This document shows, piece by piece, positions 1 through 7,239 of a stretch of DNA of 37,212 nt. How positions within the stretch are numbered: position 1 is the stretch's first letter; the number at the start of each line of letters is the position of its first letter. Source of the stretch: Gammaproteobacteria bacterium (GTDB lineage Bacteria > Pseudomonadota > Gammaproteobacteria > SZUA-229); the NCBI GenBank assembly GCA_003228405.1, contig QIDK01000096.1, positions 1 through 37,212 on the forward strand, given 5' to 3'. The translations under genes were made by a program, and so were the position numbers. A model generated the notes under the pieces. The model made no database searches and was not told the DNA's origin. It saw only the letters and a program-made list of their open reading frames with translations.

Positions 1-17
1 CCTGCAAACATATATTC

Positions 18-104
18 GTCATCTCCGAATGTTTGTGTCGGAGATCCAGAGGCTTAAAATGCTGTAAAGTCACTGGATTCCCGACACAGGCGTTCGGGAA
101 TGAC
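18..104. repeat. Palindromic MITE/REP-like element
   Basis: Two 32-base arms (18-49 and 73-104) form an imperfect inverted repeat around a 23-base spacer. The left arm begins GTCATCTCCGAATG and ends GGAGATCCAG; the right arm is the complement of GTCATTCCCGAACG...GGAATCCAG. A third copy of the arm lies at 1592-1623. Arms with a GTCAT...ATCCAG outline recur in many proteobacterial genomes as non-coding repeats, which is known background rather than something shown here. It lies just downstream of the FAD-oxidase stop codon, so as RNA it could form a long hairpin and act as a terminator or 3' stabiliser. Confidence 0.75.
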
Positions 105-140
105 GAGACCCCTAAGTAAATGGGGTAGCAATGATTTGAA

Positions 141-1520
141 TTATATCTCAGGTAAGGTCTTTCCCGGGTTTAGAATATTGTTTTTATCAAACACCTGTTT
201 AATCTGATGCATTAAATTAATTTCAGTTGCACCTAATTCTTTTTTTATAAAATCACGTTTTTCCAGCCCCACGCCATGCTCACCGGATAAGCTGCCATTT
301 AATTTTAAAACTAAATCAAATACATCATTCAGGCAATTTTCTGCGGCCTGCATTTCATTTTCATTATCCGGGTTTACCAGTAAGTTAACATGAATATTGC
401 CATTACCCGCATGACCAAAATTAACAATTTTTATTTTATGTATATTACTTAAGTCATTCAGCCCATTAATGAGGGGTGGAATATTTGAAACTGGAACTAC
501 CACATCTTCATTTATTTTTTTGGGTGCTATTTTTCTTAAAGAAGGTGACAGGGCCTTACGGGTTTGCCAAAGTGCAGCGGCATCTTCTTTAGTTTTTGCA
601 AGTTCGGTTGTTATGTGTCCGTCTACCTTGCATGCTGCAATGACTATTTCAGATTCTGTTTGAATGGTTTCCGCATGACCGTCGACTTCAATCATAAGCA
701 TGGCCGCCGCATTGTCTGGTAGTTCGGTAGAAGAATAATCCCGCACCATATCGAGCGCATTTTTATCCATAAATTCTAATGCGCAGGGGGTAACGGCCTG
801 CGCCATAATATTTGAGACGGCACGGGCCGCCGCATCTACACTTAAGTAACTGGATTTTAATGTATGTTTGGCAGTAGGCATGGGCAGCAGTTTTAATGTA
901 GCCTGGGTGATAAGTGCCAGATTGCCTTCTGAACCAATAATTAAACGAGTCAGATCATAGCCGACGACACCTTTTGAAGTGTGCGTGCCGCACTGAATGA
1001 TGTCCCCGTTACCGGTAACTGCGCGTAAACCTGAGGTGTTTTCACGGCAGGTGCCATATTTAACCGCACGGGGGCCGGCTGAGTTATAAGCTAAATTACC
1101 ACCCACGGTACAAAAGGCGGCGCTGGTAGGGTCAGGCGCCCAGAATAAGCCGTGCTCTGCTGCACACTGCTGAATTTCTAAATTGGTGACGCCAGGTTCT
1201 ACATCCATGCTGCGATTATCGGCTTCTATTTTGATGATTTTATTCATGCGTTCAAAAGAAATAATAAGTTCATTATTAACAGGAACGGTAGCACCTGTTG
1301 TGCCAGTACCCCTGCCTCTGCCAATAACTGGAATTTTATACTGATTGCATGCCACGATTATTTGCTGAACCTGCTGTTCGGTTTTTGGAAAGACAACCGC
1401 AACAGGTTGAGCCTGACGTCGACTATTATCATAACCGTAGGTCAGGCATTCGCTGGCATCAGTTAACATATTTTCAGCAGAAACTATTTTCTTTAGCTGT
1501 TTCAGGAAGGCTTTGTTCAT
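141..1520 (-). CDS. FAD-linked 2-hydroxyacid dehydrogenase (GlcD / D-lactate dehydrogenase-like)
   Basis: Flavoprotein of the vanillyl-alcohol oxidase fold, expected to oxidise a D-2-hydroxyacid such as D-lactate, glycolate or D-2-hydroxyglutarate and pass electrons to the respiratory chain or an electron carrier. An N-terminal FAD-binding (PCMH-type) domain shows the pyrophosphate-binding stretch GRGRGTGTTGATVP and later TVGGNLAYNSAGPRAVKYG. The C-terminal FAD-oxidase domain shows GHAGNGNIHVNLL and the family signature SGEHGVGLEKRDF. The ORF track begins at 1544, but the ATG at 1520 (MNKAFLKQ) gives the usual N-terminus and about 459 residues, a normal family length. No signal peptide is visible. 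It is a single-gene unit flanked by palindromic repeat copies and is not clearly co-transcribed with diaA. The family call is firm; the substrate cannot be read from sequence. Confidence 0.9.
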   Translation of the reverse strand: MNKAFLKQLKKIVSAENMLTDASECLTYGYDNSRRQAQPVAVVFPKTEQQVQQIIVACNQYKIPVIGRGRGTGTTGATVPVNNELIISFERMNKIIKIEADNRSMDVEPGVTNLEIQQCAAEHGLFWAPDPTSAAFCTVGGNLAYNSAGPRAVKYGTCRENTSGLRAVTGNGDIIQCGTHTSKGVVGYDLTRLIIGSEGNLALITQATLKLLPMPTAKHTLKSSYLSVDAAARAVSNIMAQAVTPCALEFMDKNALDMVRDYSSTELPDNAAAMLMIEVDGHAETIQTESEIVIAACKVDGHITTELAKTKEDAAALWQTRKALSPSLRKIAPKKINEDVVVPVSNIPPLINGLNDLSNIHKIKIVNFGHAGNGNIHVNLLVNPDNENEMQAAENCLNDVFDLVLKLNGSLSGEHGVGLEKRDFIKKELGATEINLMHQIKQVFDKNNILNPGKTLPEI

Positions 1521-1591
1521 ATATTTATTAAAAATAAAAACCACGTCCTTAGGGCGTGAAACAGGCTTTAGACTATTGCCTTAAAATGTCT

Positions 1592-1623
1592 GTCATCCCC
1601 GAATGCTTGTGTCGGGGATCCAG
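1592..1623. repeat. Solo arm of the palindromic repeat
   Basis: This 32-base stretch (GTCATCCCCGAATGC...GGGGATCCAG) matches the left arm of the element at 18-49 with only a few changes. The expected second arm is not found downstream, where the sequence runs on towards the diaA stop codon. It is therefore a half element, or one side of an element that has decayed. Confidence 0.7.
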
Positions 1624-1651
1624 CGTCTTTACGTTGTTCGAAGTCGTTGAG

Positions 1652-2239
1652 TTAGCTACCGATAAGTTGCGAATCTACCAGGTCACCTAAACAGTGAATA
1701 ATTAATAAATGTGCTTCCTGAATGCGTACAGGTGAGTCTGAACTGACTCGAATTTCAATGTCATCATGCTGTAATCGGGCACTAACTTCTCCGCCATTTT
1801 GCCCCGTAAGTGCAATTATTTTTATATTTCGTTCATGGGCTGTATCGACGGCACTGACTATATTGCCAGAATTACCCGAAGTGGTGATAATTAATAAAAG
1901 GTCTTCTTCCTGCCCCAGTGCGGCAATCTGTCTTGAAAATATCTGGTCATAATTATAGTCATTTGCTATAGAGGTAAGAATAGAGGTGTCAGTAGAAAGT
2001 GCAATAGCCGGTAAACCGGGGCGTTCCATCTGAAAACGGTTCAGCATTTTTGATGAAAATAACTGTGCTACACCAGCCGACCCACCATTGCCACAGGATA
2101 ATATTTTGCCGCCGGATAAAAGACTATGGGTCATTAGCTGCGCAGCCAGTGCAATGGTGTTCAGGCTGCTATCCAGGGTGCGTTGTATGGTTCTGGTATT
2201 TTCAGTAAAGTTTTTTTCTATAATTTCAGTCAGGTTCAT
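1652..2239 (-). CDS. diaA: DiaA-like SIS-domain protein (DnaA initiator-associating)
   Basis: A single SIS (sugar isomerase) domain protein of about 195 residues. In E. coli, DiaA binds DnaA and promotes ordered assembly at oriC. The sequence shows CGNGGSAGVAQLFSS, then LNRFQMERPGLPAIALSTD and the phosphosugar-binding STSGNSGNI-like loop (TTSGNSGNI). At the position of the catalytic glutamate in the sister enzyme GmhA (HFAEEL) this protein has LFSSKM, while the later histidine (QEAHLLIIH) is kept. That pattern fits DiaA rather than a working phosphoheptose isomerase. The upstream neighbours yraN and lpoA match the yraM-yraN-yraO order known in gammaproteobacteria. The ORF track starts at a TTG (2272); the ATG at 2239 is preferred because it matches family N-termini and lies 7 bases after the yraN stop. 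Confidence 0.88.
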   Translation of the reverse strand: MNLTEIIEKNFTENTRTIQRTLDSSLNTIALAAQLMTHSLLSGGKILSCGNGGSAGVAQLFSSKMLNRFQMERPGLPAIALSTDTSILTSIANDYNYDQIFSRQIAALGQEEDLLLIITTSGNSGNIVSAVDTAHERNIKIIALTGQNGGEVSARLQHDDIEIRVSSDSPVRIQEAHLLIIHCLGDLVDSQLIGS

Positions 2240-2246
2240 ATTTTTA

Positions 2247-2612
2247 TCAGAAAGCGTTTTGAATCCACTCAATAGTTAAATTTTTATTTTCACCCGTTAT
2301 GGCAATAACATCAAAGCGGGCATTAAATTCTCGACCTTTTTTCTGCATATAATAGAGTGCAGTTTTGCGTATTTTCTGCTGCTTGTTCGGTGTTATGCTT
2401 TCTTTTGCACCACCGTAGTCGAGGTTTTTCCGGTAGCGAACTTCTATAAAAACCAGAGTGTCATGGTGTTGCATAATAAGGTCTACTTCACCATGGCGAC
2501 TATGGAAGTTTTTATCAATTAAATTTAAACCATTTTTCCTTAAATGGTTGTAGGCCAGTTCTTCAGCAGCTCGGCCTTTACTGGATCGAGTGCTGAACGG
2601 GGTGAGTTTCAT
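2247..2612 (-). CDS. yraN: YraN/UPF0102 family nuclease-like protein
   Basis: Small cytoplasmic protein of the UPF0102 family with a restriction-endonuclease-like fold; its cellular role is not established. The predicted metal-binding motif is clear: GEVDLIM, then TLVFIEVRYRK, followed by the conserved RFDVIAIT and a C-terminal IEWIQNAF. About 121 residues is the usual length. The ATG at 2612 is chosen over the TTG counted by the ORF track at 2615. The 5' end overlaps the 3' end of lpoA by 35 bases and the 3' end is 7 bases from the diaA ATG, so lpoA-yraN-diaA should be one transcript with coupled translation. Confidence 0.92.
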   Translation of the reverse strand: MKLTPFSTRSSKGRAAEELAYNHLRKNGLNLIDKNFHSRHGEVDLIMQHHDTLVFIEVRYRKNLDYGGAKESITPNKQQKIRKTALYYMQKKGREFNARFDVIAITGENKNLTIEWIQNAF

Positions 2613-4473
2613 CAAGGCTTAAATTAACAGGTAAGGTATTAATGTCAATTAATCTGGGGATGCCACGATCAAACTGTGCCCATAATAGTTCACGGTGAAT
2701 ACGGTTGAATGGATCAAGGTATAAGTTGCCGGTTTGTCCTGAAAAACGTTCATAGCTTTTTCCCTGGAGTCGACCCAGAAAGGGAATTAAATTATAGGCA
2801 TCTACGCCGAGTGCAAAAAAGCGGGTATAACGCAGCTGCTCGGGCCAGTAGTTGATTAACGATTGTTTAGATTTGCCAGGCTTGTTCAGTATCCATGGCA
2901 TATCTAAAAAATTCAGGTCATCTATATCCCGGTCTGCCTGCTTGTTCAGTTGCCCGGTAAATGCATGGGATGTGGCATACACCGGGATTTCACCTGCATA
3001 GTGAAATTTAAACTGTGGTTTTAGCTGACGCGCATCTTTTGGTGTTGCTGCCATAAAAATCATATCCACATCCTGTCTTCGGTAGGGGATAAACTGCATT
3101 TTAGCGCGCATTACATTTTGAATACTTCGGTATCGACTATAGCTTTGGCGGATATTCAGCATGTTCTGTATGGGACGCTTAAAATCATTTTCATCAGGCG
3201 TGTAGGTTTGTACGCTAACGACCTTACCACCCAGCTCTTCAAATCGCTGCTGGAAAGCATTGCGTAGTCGTTCACCCCAGGCACCTTCAGGTACTAGCAC
3301 GGCCGCATGGGTATGCGCCTGGCGAAAGGCCATTTCAGCTGACTGGCGTGCTTCATCTTCTGGCAGTAAACCAAACTGAAACAGCCTGTTGCTGGTTTTG
3401 GCCGGCGTGCTGGCATAATTTAGGGTGAGGGTGGGAACCTCTAACTCTGATGTGCGGGTAAGAATATCCACAGCAGATTTAAGAAATGGCCCTATAATAA
3501 AATCTGCGCCCTGATCGGCAGCCTTTTTATAGTAATTCCAGATAGCGGCCTGGTTTTCACCTGTGTCAATGAAGCTGATTCTGGGTTGAAATTTTTTGTC
3601 AGGGTGCTGGTAGTAGGACGACATAATGCCATCACGAATTGCGCTGGCAACCTGTGCGTACCTGCCACTTAATGGCAGTAACACAACAATATGCTGCGGC
3701 TGTTCAATGAGCTCAATCTGTTTGTTGCCGAGTTCTTTAATAAATACCCTCGCTGCCGGGTGTTGCGGGTATTTCTGTCGCCATCGATAAATGCCATCCT
3801 GCAGAAACTGCCAGTCGACCTGACCCCGTTTGGCAATGGTCGCTAACTCAACCCAGCCAAGAAAATCAGAATTGAGCGGGGCACTACTGATTTGCAGCAG
3901 GCTGGTTTTTGGCAGCAGGGAGAGTGCCTCCCAGATGGCCTGATGGTTTAGTTCCTGATCAAATGGATCACTTAACAGCTTATCCATCTGTACGCGGGTT
4001 TTGGCAGATTCCAGCGGGTAGCCTGCATCCAGAAAGGCTGTTGCCCGGATACGCATTAATCTGAGCTGCTGTTCAGCGGGAAGAATGCGGGCGATATTTA
4101 ACTGTCTTAATGCATCCCGGGCATTGCCCCGTCTAAGTTCTATTGCAGCCGTGAGCAGCCTGATTTCTACCGAATCCTCGGGGCTAATTAACTCGGAATT
4201 TATTTCAGATAGCTGTTTTTCGGCCAGATCAAACTGTTTTTGCAAAATAAGAATCTGGGCTGCTTTTAGCAGATGCTGGTTTCGAGCAAAACCAGTGGAA
4301 AAGGCCGCTAACGCAATATATTTATCAGCTGACTCGACAATCTCGTCTGCGGCAGTTGCGTCTGTTATGGCTTGATCAGGCTCGGCATCGCCGATAATAC
4401 GATCTTTGGGTGCGCAACCGTAAAAACTCAGGCCGATGATTATAAGTAGGCTAAATCGAAAAAGTAATGTCAT
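2578..4473 (-). CDS. lpoA: LpoA, outer-membrane lipoprotein activator of PBP1A
   Basis: Outer-membrane lipoprotein that reaches through the periplasm and stimulates the class A penicillin-binding protein PBP1A. From the ATG at 4473 the protein starts MTLLFRFSLLIIIGLSFYGC, a lipoprotein signal peptide with the acylated cysteine at about residue 20. Residues from about 40 to 240 are helical and TPR-like (AQILILQKQFDLAEKQL, then leucine/alanine-rich repeats). A periplasmic-binding-protein-like domain begins at about 260 with IVVLLPLSGRYAQVASAIRDG. About 631 residues lies between the H. influenzae and E. coli lengths. The gene is divergent from rsmI across a 164-bp spacer and heads the lpoA-yraN-diaA operon. 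The ORF track's TTG at 4479 is two codons upstream of the ATG and is less likely to be the start. Confidence 0.92.
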   Translation of the reverse strand: MTLLFRFSLLIIIGLSFYGCAPKDRIIGDAEPDQAITDATAADEIVESADKYIALAAFSTGFARNQHLLKAAQILILQKQFDLAEKQLSEINSELISPEDSVEIRLLTAAIELRRGNARDALRQLNIARILPAEQQLRLMRIRATAFLDAGYPLESAKTRVQMDKLLSDPFDQELNHQAIWEALSLLPKTSLLQISSAPLNSDFLGWVELATIAKRGQVDWQFLQDGIYRWRQKYPQHPAARVFIKELGNKQIELIEQPQHIVVLLPLSGRYAQVASAIRDGIMSSYYQHPDKKFQPRISFIDTGENQAAIWNYYKKAADQGADFIIGPFLKSAVDILTRTSELEVPTLTLNYASTPAKTSNRLFQFGLLPEDEARQSAEMAFRQAHTHAAVLVPEGAWGERLRNAFQQRFEELGGKVVSVQTYTPDENDFKRPIQNMLNIRQSYSRYRSIQNVMRAKMQFIPYRRQDVDMIFMAATPKDARQLKPQFKFHYAGEIPVYATSHAFTGQLNKQADRDIDDLNFLDMPWILNKPGKSKQSLINYWPEQLRYTRFFALGVDAYNLIPFLGRLQGKSYERFSGQTGNLYLDPFNRIHRELLWAQFDRGIPRLIDINTLPVNLSLDETHPVQHSIQ

Positions 4474-4500
4474 TATCAAATGGTGTAGTTAACTGATGTT

Positions 4501-4506
4501 ATTATA
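4501..4506 (-). promoter_or_regulatory. Candidate -10 box of lpoA operon
   Basis: Read on the minus strand this is a perfect TATAAT, about 28 bases upstream of the lpoA ATG. The -35 region 17 bases further up reads TCAATT, a poor match to TTGACA, so this is only a candidate. No good partner promoter for rsmI stands out in the same spacer. Confidence 0.35.
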
Positions 4507-4637
4507 GTGGTGTGGTGTTATTCAATTGATTGAAGAGCCACTAACGCCACAAACCAGGGCGAAGCTAACAGCCTCTCTTCGGGCTCAATCGTCAAACAAT
4601 TTAATGTAGAGTATCAGTTTTGGAGAAGCAACTGTCA

Positions 4638-5477
4638 ATGAATCAGGGCACACTTTATGTCATTGCTACCCCAATTGGCAACAGGGCCGATATGGGGGGA
4701 CGGGCAATTTCAGTATTAAAGCAGGTTGACTTAATTGCAGCTGAAGATACAAGGCATAGTAAAATACTACTCCAGCACTATAATATTAACGTGCCAATGC
4801 AGGCCTATCATGACCATAATGAAGAGCAGGCAACCCCTAAATTAATTCAGAGACTGCAGGCAGGAGAGAATATTGCGCTCATCTCTGATGCGGGTACGCC
4901 GCTATTAAGTGACCCGGGTTACCGCCTGGTAAAGGCGGCTCATGAGGTATCTATTAAGGTTAGCCCCATTCCAGGTGCCTGTGCGGCAGTGGCTGCGCTA
5001 TCCGTATCCGGCCTGGCAACAGATCGGTTTATGTTTGCAGGTTTTCCGCCTCATAAACAGGCAGCAAGGCTGAATTTTTATCAGGAATTTGAGGGCCAGC
5101 TTGCAACACTGGTGTTTTATGAATCCAGTCACCGTGTGCTGGCCTCAGTAAAAGACCTGCAGCAGGTTTTTGGAGGGCATCGCCGGGTAGTGCTGGCCAG
5201 AGAAATTAGTAAGCTTTTTGAAACTGTTCACAGTAGTACCTTGTCTGAACTGGTAGTATATATACAGACAGATGCTAATCAGCAAAAAGGCGAGTTCGTT
5301 ATTGTGCTAGAAGGCGCTGAGCAGCAAGTGAATGCACAGTCTGCAGAGCTGGAGCAGGTATTGAAGATTTTATTAGCAGAATTACCGGTTAAGCAGGCCA
5401 GTCAACTGGCTGCAAAAATCACTGGAATGAAAAAAAATATGGCATATAAGCTGGCCCTGAAAATAGCTGCTAAGTAA
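4638..5477 (+). CDS. rsmI: RsmI, 16S rRNA C1402 2'-O-methyltransferase
   Basis: SAM-dependent methyltransferase of the tetrapyrrole methylase fold that adds the 2'-O-methyl group to C1402 in the ribosomal P site, the partner modification to the N4-methylation by RsmH encoded downstream. The N-terminal LYVIATPIGN, the AAEDTRHSKILL motif, ISDAGTPLLSDPGYRLV and PGACAAVAALSVSGL are diagnostic. The ORF track begins at a TTG (4620). The ATG at 4638 is chosen because GGAGAAG sits 9 bases before it and family members start at this point. About 279 residues is normal. It is divergent from lpoA, as in other gammaproteobacteria, and is followed by a long AT-rich gap. Confidence 0.95.
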   Translation: MNQGTLYVIATPIGNRADMGGRAISVLKQVDLIAAEDTRHSKILLQHYNINVPMQAYHDHNEEQATPKLIQRLQAGENIALISDAGTPLLSDPGYRLVKAAHEVSIKVSPIPGACAAVAALSVSGLATDRFMFAGFPPHKQAARLNFYQEFEGQLATLVFYESSHRVLASVKDLQQVFGGHRRVVLAREISKLFETVHSSTLSELVVYIQTDANQQKGEFVIVLEGAEQQVNAQSAELEQVLKILLAELPVKQASQLAAKITGMKKNMAYKLALKIAAK

Positions 5478-5909
5478 TTGAAAAATGTATATATATCGAA
5501 GGTAACACGCATAAGAATAGTCTTTTTGTCGAAATAATTTACACTTTTTATGTGGTCGTAAGTGTTTGATATTTAACTAAATAATAAAAACACTAAAAAA
5601 TAGCTTGAAATTATTAGAAAACCATGTCGATTAATTTTACATAATGGGTTAATATATAAAACGTTTGAATTTGTATTTTTTTGTAAGGTGTTGGTTTTTA
5701 AGTAAATATGAAAATGGGTATGGGCTGTGCTAGTAAGCAACTACAGGGCTTGCAGCCGATGGCGCAAAACGAATCATTAAAAACAGAAAAGCGGCCATAA
5801 AATACAGGTCTGCAATACATCTAAATGAAAAAAATATTAGTTTGCCAGGTGTTTTGATTGATGCTTGATCAATCAGATACATAATCCGTTTTTTAGGTGG
5901 GGTTTCAAT
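5478..5909. other. AT-rich gene-free leader between rsmI and the first TPR-like gene
   Basis: About 430 bases without a supported ORF. The first 220 bases are very AT-rich with many A and T runs. A small nested hairpin, GGCTG...CAGCC enclosing TAGT...ACTA, lies at 5723-5757 and is followed by GATGGCGC. Near the end, AGGTGGGG at 5895-5902 gives a Shine-Dalgarno sequence for the ATG at 5910. I tried to fit the hairpin to known riboswitch consensus sequences and failed. The promoter of the downstream gene should lie here, but there are too many AT-rich hexamers to choose one. Confidence 0.5.
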
Positions 5910-6383
5910 ATGGCACCATTACAAGCAGTATATGAAGATTTTAGCGCATGTTGCGATGAGTTTGTTGAAGGGGTTAACTACCTTAAAGACCGCGCAATGC
6001 CAAAGGCGGTTAATCGTTTCCAGCAGGCATATGAGTCAGTCGACCGAGCTGATGTTTATCATAATAAATATGCTTCATATTGTGGCCTTGCCCGAGTTCT
6101 TTCCGGGGATGCAACGGGTCTGGAAATGTGTCGTCATGCATCAAAAAGTGAATTACATGATGGTGATGTCTATTTAAATCTCGCACGTGCCGAGTGGTTT
6201 TATGAAAATCGTAAAGCAGTGGTTATTGCTCTTAAGAAAGGTCTGCAAATTGATAACCGTCATCCGGGTTTGCGTCAGATGCGTGAACAACTGGGTATCA
6301 GACAACGTAGCTCATTGCCATTTTTACCGCGGACACATCCGCTAAATCATGCCATTGGCAAATTAATGCGACATAATAATTAA
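5910..6383 (+). CDS. Small TPR-like protein, paralog A, function unknown
   Basis: Protein of 157 residues with no signal peptide or membrane segment, probably cytoplasmic and mostly helical. Its middle looks like two or three degenerate tetratricopeptide units (MPKAVNRFQQAYE; DVYLNLARAEWFYENRKAVVIALKKGLQIDNRHPG). A distinctive tail, LGIRQRS...FLPRTHPLN, follows. It aligns without gaps to the product of the next gene over about 137 residues at roughly 46% identity by hand count. The strictly kept core includes NKYAS, CG, RVL, HDGDV, NLA, LKKGL and FLPR. The start is the ATG at 5910, which has AGGTGGGG before it, rather than the track's upstream start at 5865. A strong terminator follows, so it is probably transcribed alone. 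I recognise the fold type but not a function. Confidence 0.8.
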   Translation: MAPLQAVYEDFSACCDEFVEGVNYLKDRAMPKAVNRFQQAYESVDRADVYHNKYASYCGLARVLSGDATGLEMCRHASKSELHDGDVYLNLARAEWFYENRKAVVIALKKGLQIDNRHPGLRQMREQLGIRQRSSLPFLPRTHPLNHAIGKLMRHNN

Positions 6384-6447
6384 GCGTGGTCAAACTAAAA
6401 TAAAGCAGGATATATATCTGTAACAATAATAAGTATTAGCGTGGTTG

Positions 6448-6477
6448 GCCACAGGTGTTTCATCTGTGGCTTTTTTT
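6448..6477 (+). terminator. Rho-independent terminator after TPR-like paralog A
   Basis: A perfect 7-bp stem GCCACAG / CTGTGGC with a 9-base loop is followed directly by seven T residues. This is a textbook intrinsic terminator and separates the transcripts of the two TPR-like paralogs. Confidence 0.88.
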
Positions 6478-6490
6478 CAGTCGATATTTA

Positions 6491-6559
6491 AACCCGGGTC
6501 TTAACATGGGTGCGTACTGATTATTCTGTAAATTCGAAAACCCATGAAGTATCCGGGTT
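6491..6559. repeat. Nested inverted repeat upstream of TPR-like paralog B
   Basis: AACCCGG (6491-6497) pairs with CCGGGTT (6553-6559), and inside it CATGGGT (6505-6511) pairs with ACCCATG (6540-6546). The arms are about 21 bases with a 28-base spacer. It ends 46 bases before the ATG of the next gene. It could be a structured leader RNA, an operator, or a remnant of a palindromic repeat element; the sequence alone does not decide. Confidence 0.6.
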
Positions 6560-6605
6560 AATTCAATACCTGTTTAAACTTTAGCGTTTTTGAAATGGAA
6601 AAAAT

Positions 6606-7091
6606 ATGGATATAGAAAACTTAACCTATTCGGATTACAGTCTTTGTACTCCAAACTTTATCAATGGCATCGAATTTCTCAAGCGTGGCATGATCTCCCA
6701 GGCCAGTCATAGTTTTGAAATGGCCTATGAACAAACGTCGTATAATGATGCCCATTATAATAAATATGCTTCATTTTGTGGCTATACCCGCGTACTGAAT
6801 GGTGACCGGGGTGGTTTAACTATCTGTCGTGAAGTGGCGCGTAATGAAATGCATGATGGCGATGTATTTTATAATCTGGCTAAATCTGAATGGCATTTCA
6901 AAGATCGAAAGCGCACAGTGTTATCATTAAAGAAGGGATTGAAAATAGATTCTATGCATCCAGGTATGCGTGAGTTTAGAAATGATCTGGGTGTCAGAAA
7001 AAGTACTCCCATAGGTTTTCTACCCAGAAATCATGGCATAAATAATAAAGTAGGCAGGTTCTTTAGAAAGGAGCGCCAGGAACAACAATAA
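6606..7091 (+). CDS. Small TPR-like protein, paralog B, function unknown
   Basis: Protein of 161 residues, a tandem paralog of the preceding gene. It has the same layout: helical hairpins (MISQASHSFEMAYEQ; DVFYNLAKSEWHFKDRKRTVLSLKKGLKID), the shared HDGDV motif, the HPGMREF...LGVRK segment and the FLPRNHGIN tail, ending in a basic stretch (GRFFRKERQEQQ). There is no signal peptide or membrane segment. The ATG at 6606 is supported by the ungapped match to paralog A starting close to the N-terminus; GGAAAAAA before it is a weak ribosome binding site. It has its own upstream region after a terminator, with a nested inverted repeat, and a strong hairpin follows at 7144-7190. Both paralogs lie between rsmI and rnpB, where Pseudomonas (from memory) has no such genes. 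Function unknown. Confidence 0.82.
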   Translation: MDIENLTYSDYSLCTPNFINGIEFLKRGMISQASHSFEMAYEQTSYNDAHYNKYASFCGYTRVLNGDRGGLTICREVARNEMHDGDVFYNLAKSEWHFKDRKRTVLSLKKGLKIDSMHPGMREFRNDLGVRKSTPIGFLPRNHGINNKVGRFFRKERQEQQ

Positions 7092-7143
7092 AGCCTGATG
7101 ATAATGCATATAAGCACGAGAGTATGCAAAAAGAAATGCCTGG

Positions 7144-7190
7144 CAGGTTGAAAATCATGCTGAGCTGACCCAGCTGTGATTTTCGTCCTG
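7144..7190. other. Strong hairpin between TPR-like paralog B and rnpB
   Basis: GAAAATCA (7150-7157) pairs perfectly with TGATTTTC (7177-7184). It is extended outside by CAGG/CCTG and inside by AGCTG/CAGCT. No T-run follows on the plus strand, so it is not a standard intrinsic terminator. It may stop or protect the 3' end of paralog B mRNA just before the rnpB promoter. Confidence 0.5.
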
Positions 7191-7224
7191 TATCATAATC
7201 TTTTGATTTTACAGTATATTTTTA

Positions 7225-7233
7225 TGTTATAGT
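7225..7233 (+). promoter_or_regulatory. rnpB promoter, extended -10
   Basis: TGTTATAGT is an extended -10 element (TGn plus TATAGT). It places the start point exactly 7 bases later at 7240, the first base of the RNase P RNA (GAAGCTGG). A weak -35 candidate TTGATT lies at 7203-7208. Confidence 0.65.
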
Positions 7234-7239
7234 GTCTTT

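Noticed and set aside
1652-2239. Phosphoheptose isomerase GmhA call for the SIS protein
   Set aside because: The catalytic glutamate position is not kept, and the yraM-yraN context supports DiaA.
5700-5790. c-di-GMP-I (GEMM) riboswitch upstream of TPR-like paralog A
   Set aside because: Only a short GCAGCCGATGG-like fragment resembles the family; the conserved 5' half and tetraloop-receptor parts are absent.
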